In this document: positions 6,994-7,270 of the stretch, piece by piece
How the letters are laid out: each line of letters opens with the position of its first letter
Numbering within the stretch: the first letter of the stretch is position 1
NCBI GenBank assembly: GCA_024280535.1
Contig: JAJRPY010000051.1
Location: 1 to 7,270 of the forward strand
Direction of reading: 5' to 3'
From: Gammaproteobacteria bacterium
GTDB taxonomy: Bacteria > Pseudomonadota > Gammaproteobacteria > PS1 > Pseudothioglobaceae
Length of the DNA stretch: 7,270 bases
Notes under the pieces: generated by a model
What the model saw: the letters and a program-made list of their open reading frames with translations, nothing else
Told to the model about the DNA's origin: nothing
Databases searched by the model: none
Position numbers and translations under genes: made by a program

Positions 6994-7001
6994 GTTTTTT
7001 A

Positions 7002-7199
7002 TTAGTCTTTAATGCCTACAGCTTTAAAGATTTTAGCCGCTGGACAAAAACCTGTAAATGCTGATTGAAACAAATTAAAGCCCACAAAAAAGGTCAGCCA
7101 GAGCCAATTTGCCTCCGCAAAAATATTCGCATCACTCAATAAAAGTGAGCCCATAATAAATACACCCGCTAGAGCAGATACCGCATTTGTAATTGTCAT
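7002..7199 (-). CDS. DUF2892 (YgaP-type) small inner-membrane protein
   Basis: A 65-residue protein with two hydrophobic helices (about 5-22 and 31-47) and the conserved ending N-L-F-Q-S-A-F-T-G-F-C-P (42-53), with Cys52. This is the hallmark of the DUF2892 membrane domain, also found fused to a rhodanese in E. coli YgaP. Here the domain is stand-alone. The frame extends to an ATG at 7238, but the start at 7199 is chosen because it gives the family N-terminus MTITNAVSALAGVF and because AGGAA lies 8 bases upstream. The exact role is unknown; in the fused proteins the domain is tied to sulfur relay or thiocyanate handling, so a sulfur-related role here would be inference. The stop is 8 bases from the convergent cysG stop. 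Confidence 0.88.
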   Translation of the reverse strand: MTITNAVSALAGVFIMGSLLLSDANIFAEANWLWLTFFVGFNLFQSAFTGFCPAAKIFKAVGIKD

Positions 7200-7223
7200 T
7201 TTGATTATTCCTATATTTAAAAG

Positions 7224-7253
7224 TTGCCATTTTAACATTACTATAGGTATAAT
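7224..7253 (+). promoter_or_regulatory. Good sigma70-type promoter pointing out of the window
   Basis: TTGCCA (7224-7229; one mismatch to TTGACA), an 18-base spacer, then a perfect TATAAT (7248-7253) form the best promoter in the window. Transcription would begin near 7260 and run off the right edge, so it serves a gene not included here. It overlaps the upstream region of the DUF2892 gene, making that gene divergent from the unseen one. AGGTATAAT is shared with the DUF2278 promoter. Confidence 0.6.
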
Positions 7254-7270
7254 TTCAGATTCTTCGCGGG

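Noticed and set aside
6994..7001. T-run after the cysG stop as a terminator
   Set aside because: No stable GC-containing stem precedes it; only weak AT pairing is visible.
7200..7238. Longer start for the DUF2892 protein at 7238
   Set aside because: The AGGAA ribosome site and the family N-terminus both support 7199.
1..7270. CRISPR array, insertion sequence, phage or toxin-antitoxin module
   Set aside because: No spaced direct repeats, transposase, integrase or small toxin-antitoxin gene pair was seen on either strand.

Overview
The window is a compact, AT-rich stretch (about 40% GC by eye) of a bacterial chromosome, almost certainly gammaproteobacterial. The evidence is a trifunctional CysG that lines up residue for residue with the E. 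coli enzyme, a DnaA-like Hda with an N-terminal clamp-binding motif, and a purM-purN operon divergent from the hda operon. AT-rich sulfur-oxidising lineages such as the Thioglobus/SUP05 group or related symbionts would fit, but that is a guess from style and gene content and is not shown by the sequence.

Layout. Bases 1-834 (+) are the 3' third of uvrA, ending in a small hairpin. Facing it on the minus strand (3159 down to 845) is a tightly packed operon, purM-purN-DUF3108, with a 0-base junction and then a 4-base overlap. A 52-base divergent intergenic region (3160-3211) separates this from a plus-strand pair: a CDP-alcohol phosphatidyltransferase (pgsA-like) and hda, 2 bases apart. After a 114-base intergenic region with a clear -10 box comes a stand-alone DUF2278 gene (4561-5115, +). 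Facing it is an unrecognised small cysteine-rich protein (5529-5122, -). That gene diverges from cysG (5608-6993, +) across a 78-base region centred on a perfect 14-base palindrome in which promoter elements for both directions interleave. Facing cysG is a 65-residue DUF2892 membrane protein (7199-7002, -). At the right edge a good plus-strand promoter points out of the window, perhaps into a tRNA gene.

Function. Most of the window is housekeeping: nucleotide excision repair (UvrA), purine biosynthesis steps 3 and 5 (PurN, PurM), phospholipid head-group synthesis, control of replication initiation (Hda), and siroheme synthesis (CysG). The three convergent gene pairs are separated by only 10, 6 and 8 bases, so the genome is economical. 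I see no mobile element, CRISPR array, rRNA or obvious foreign island. The least understood parts are the cysteine-rich protein beside cysG, the DUF2278 protein and the DUF3108 protein. I do not see convincing evidence of a new multi-gene system.
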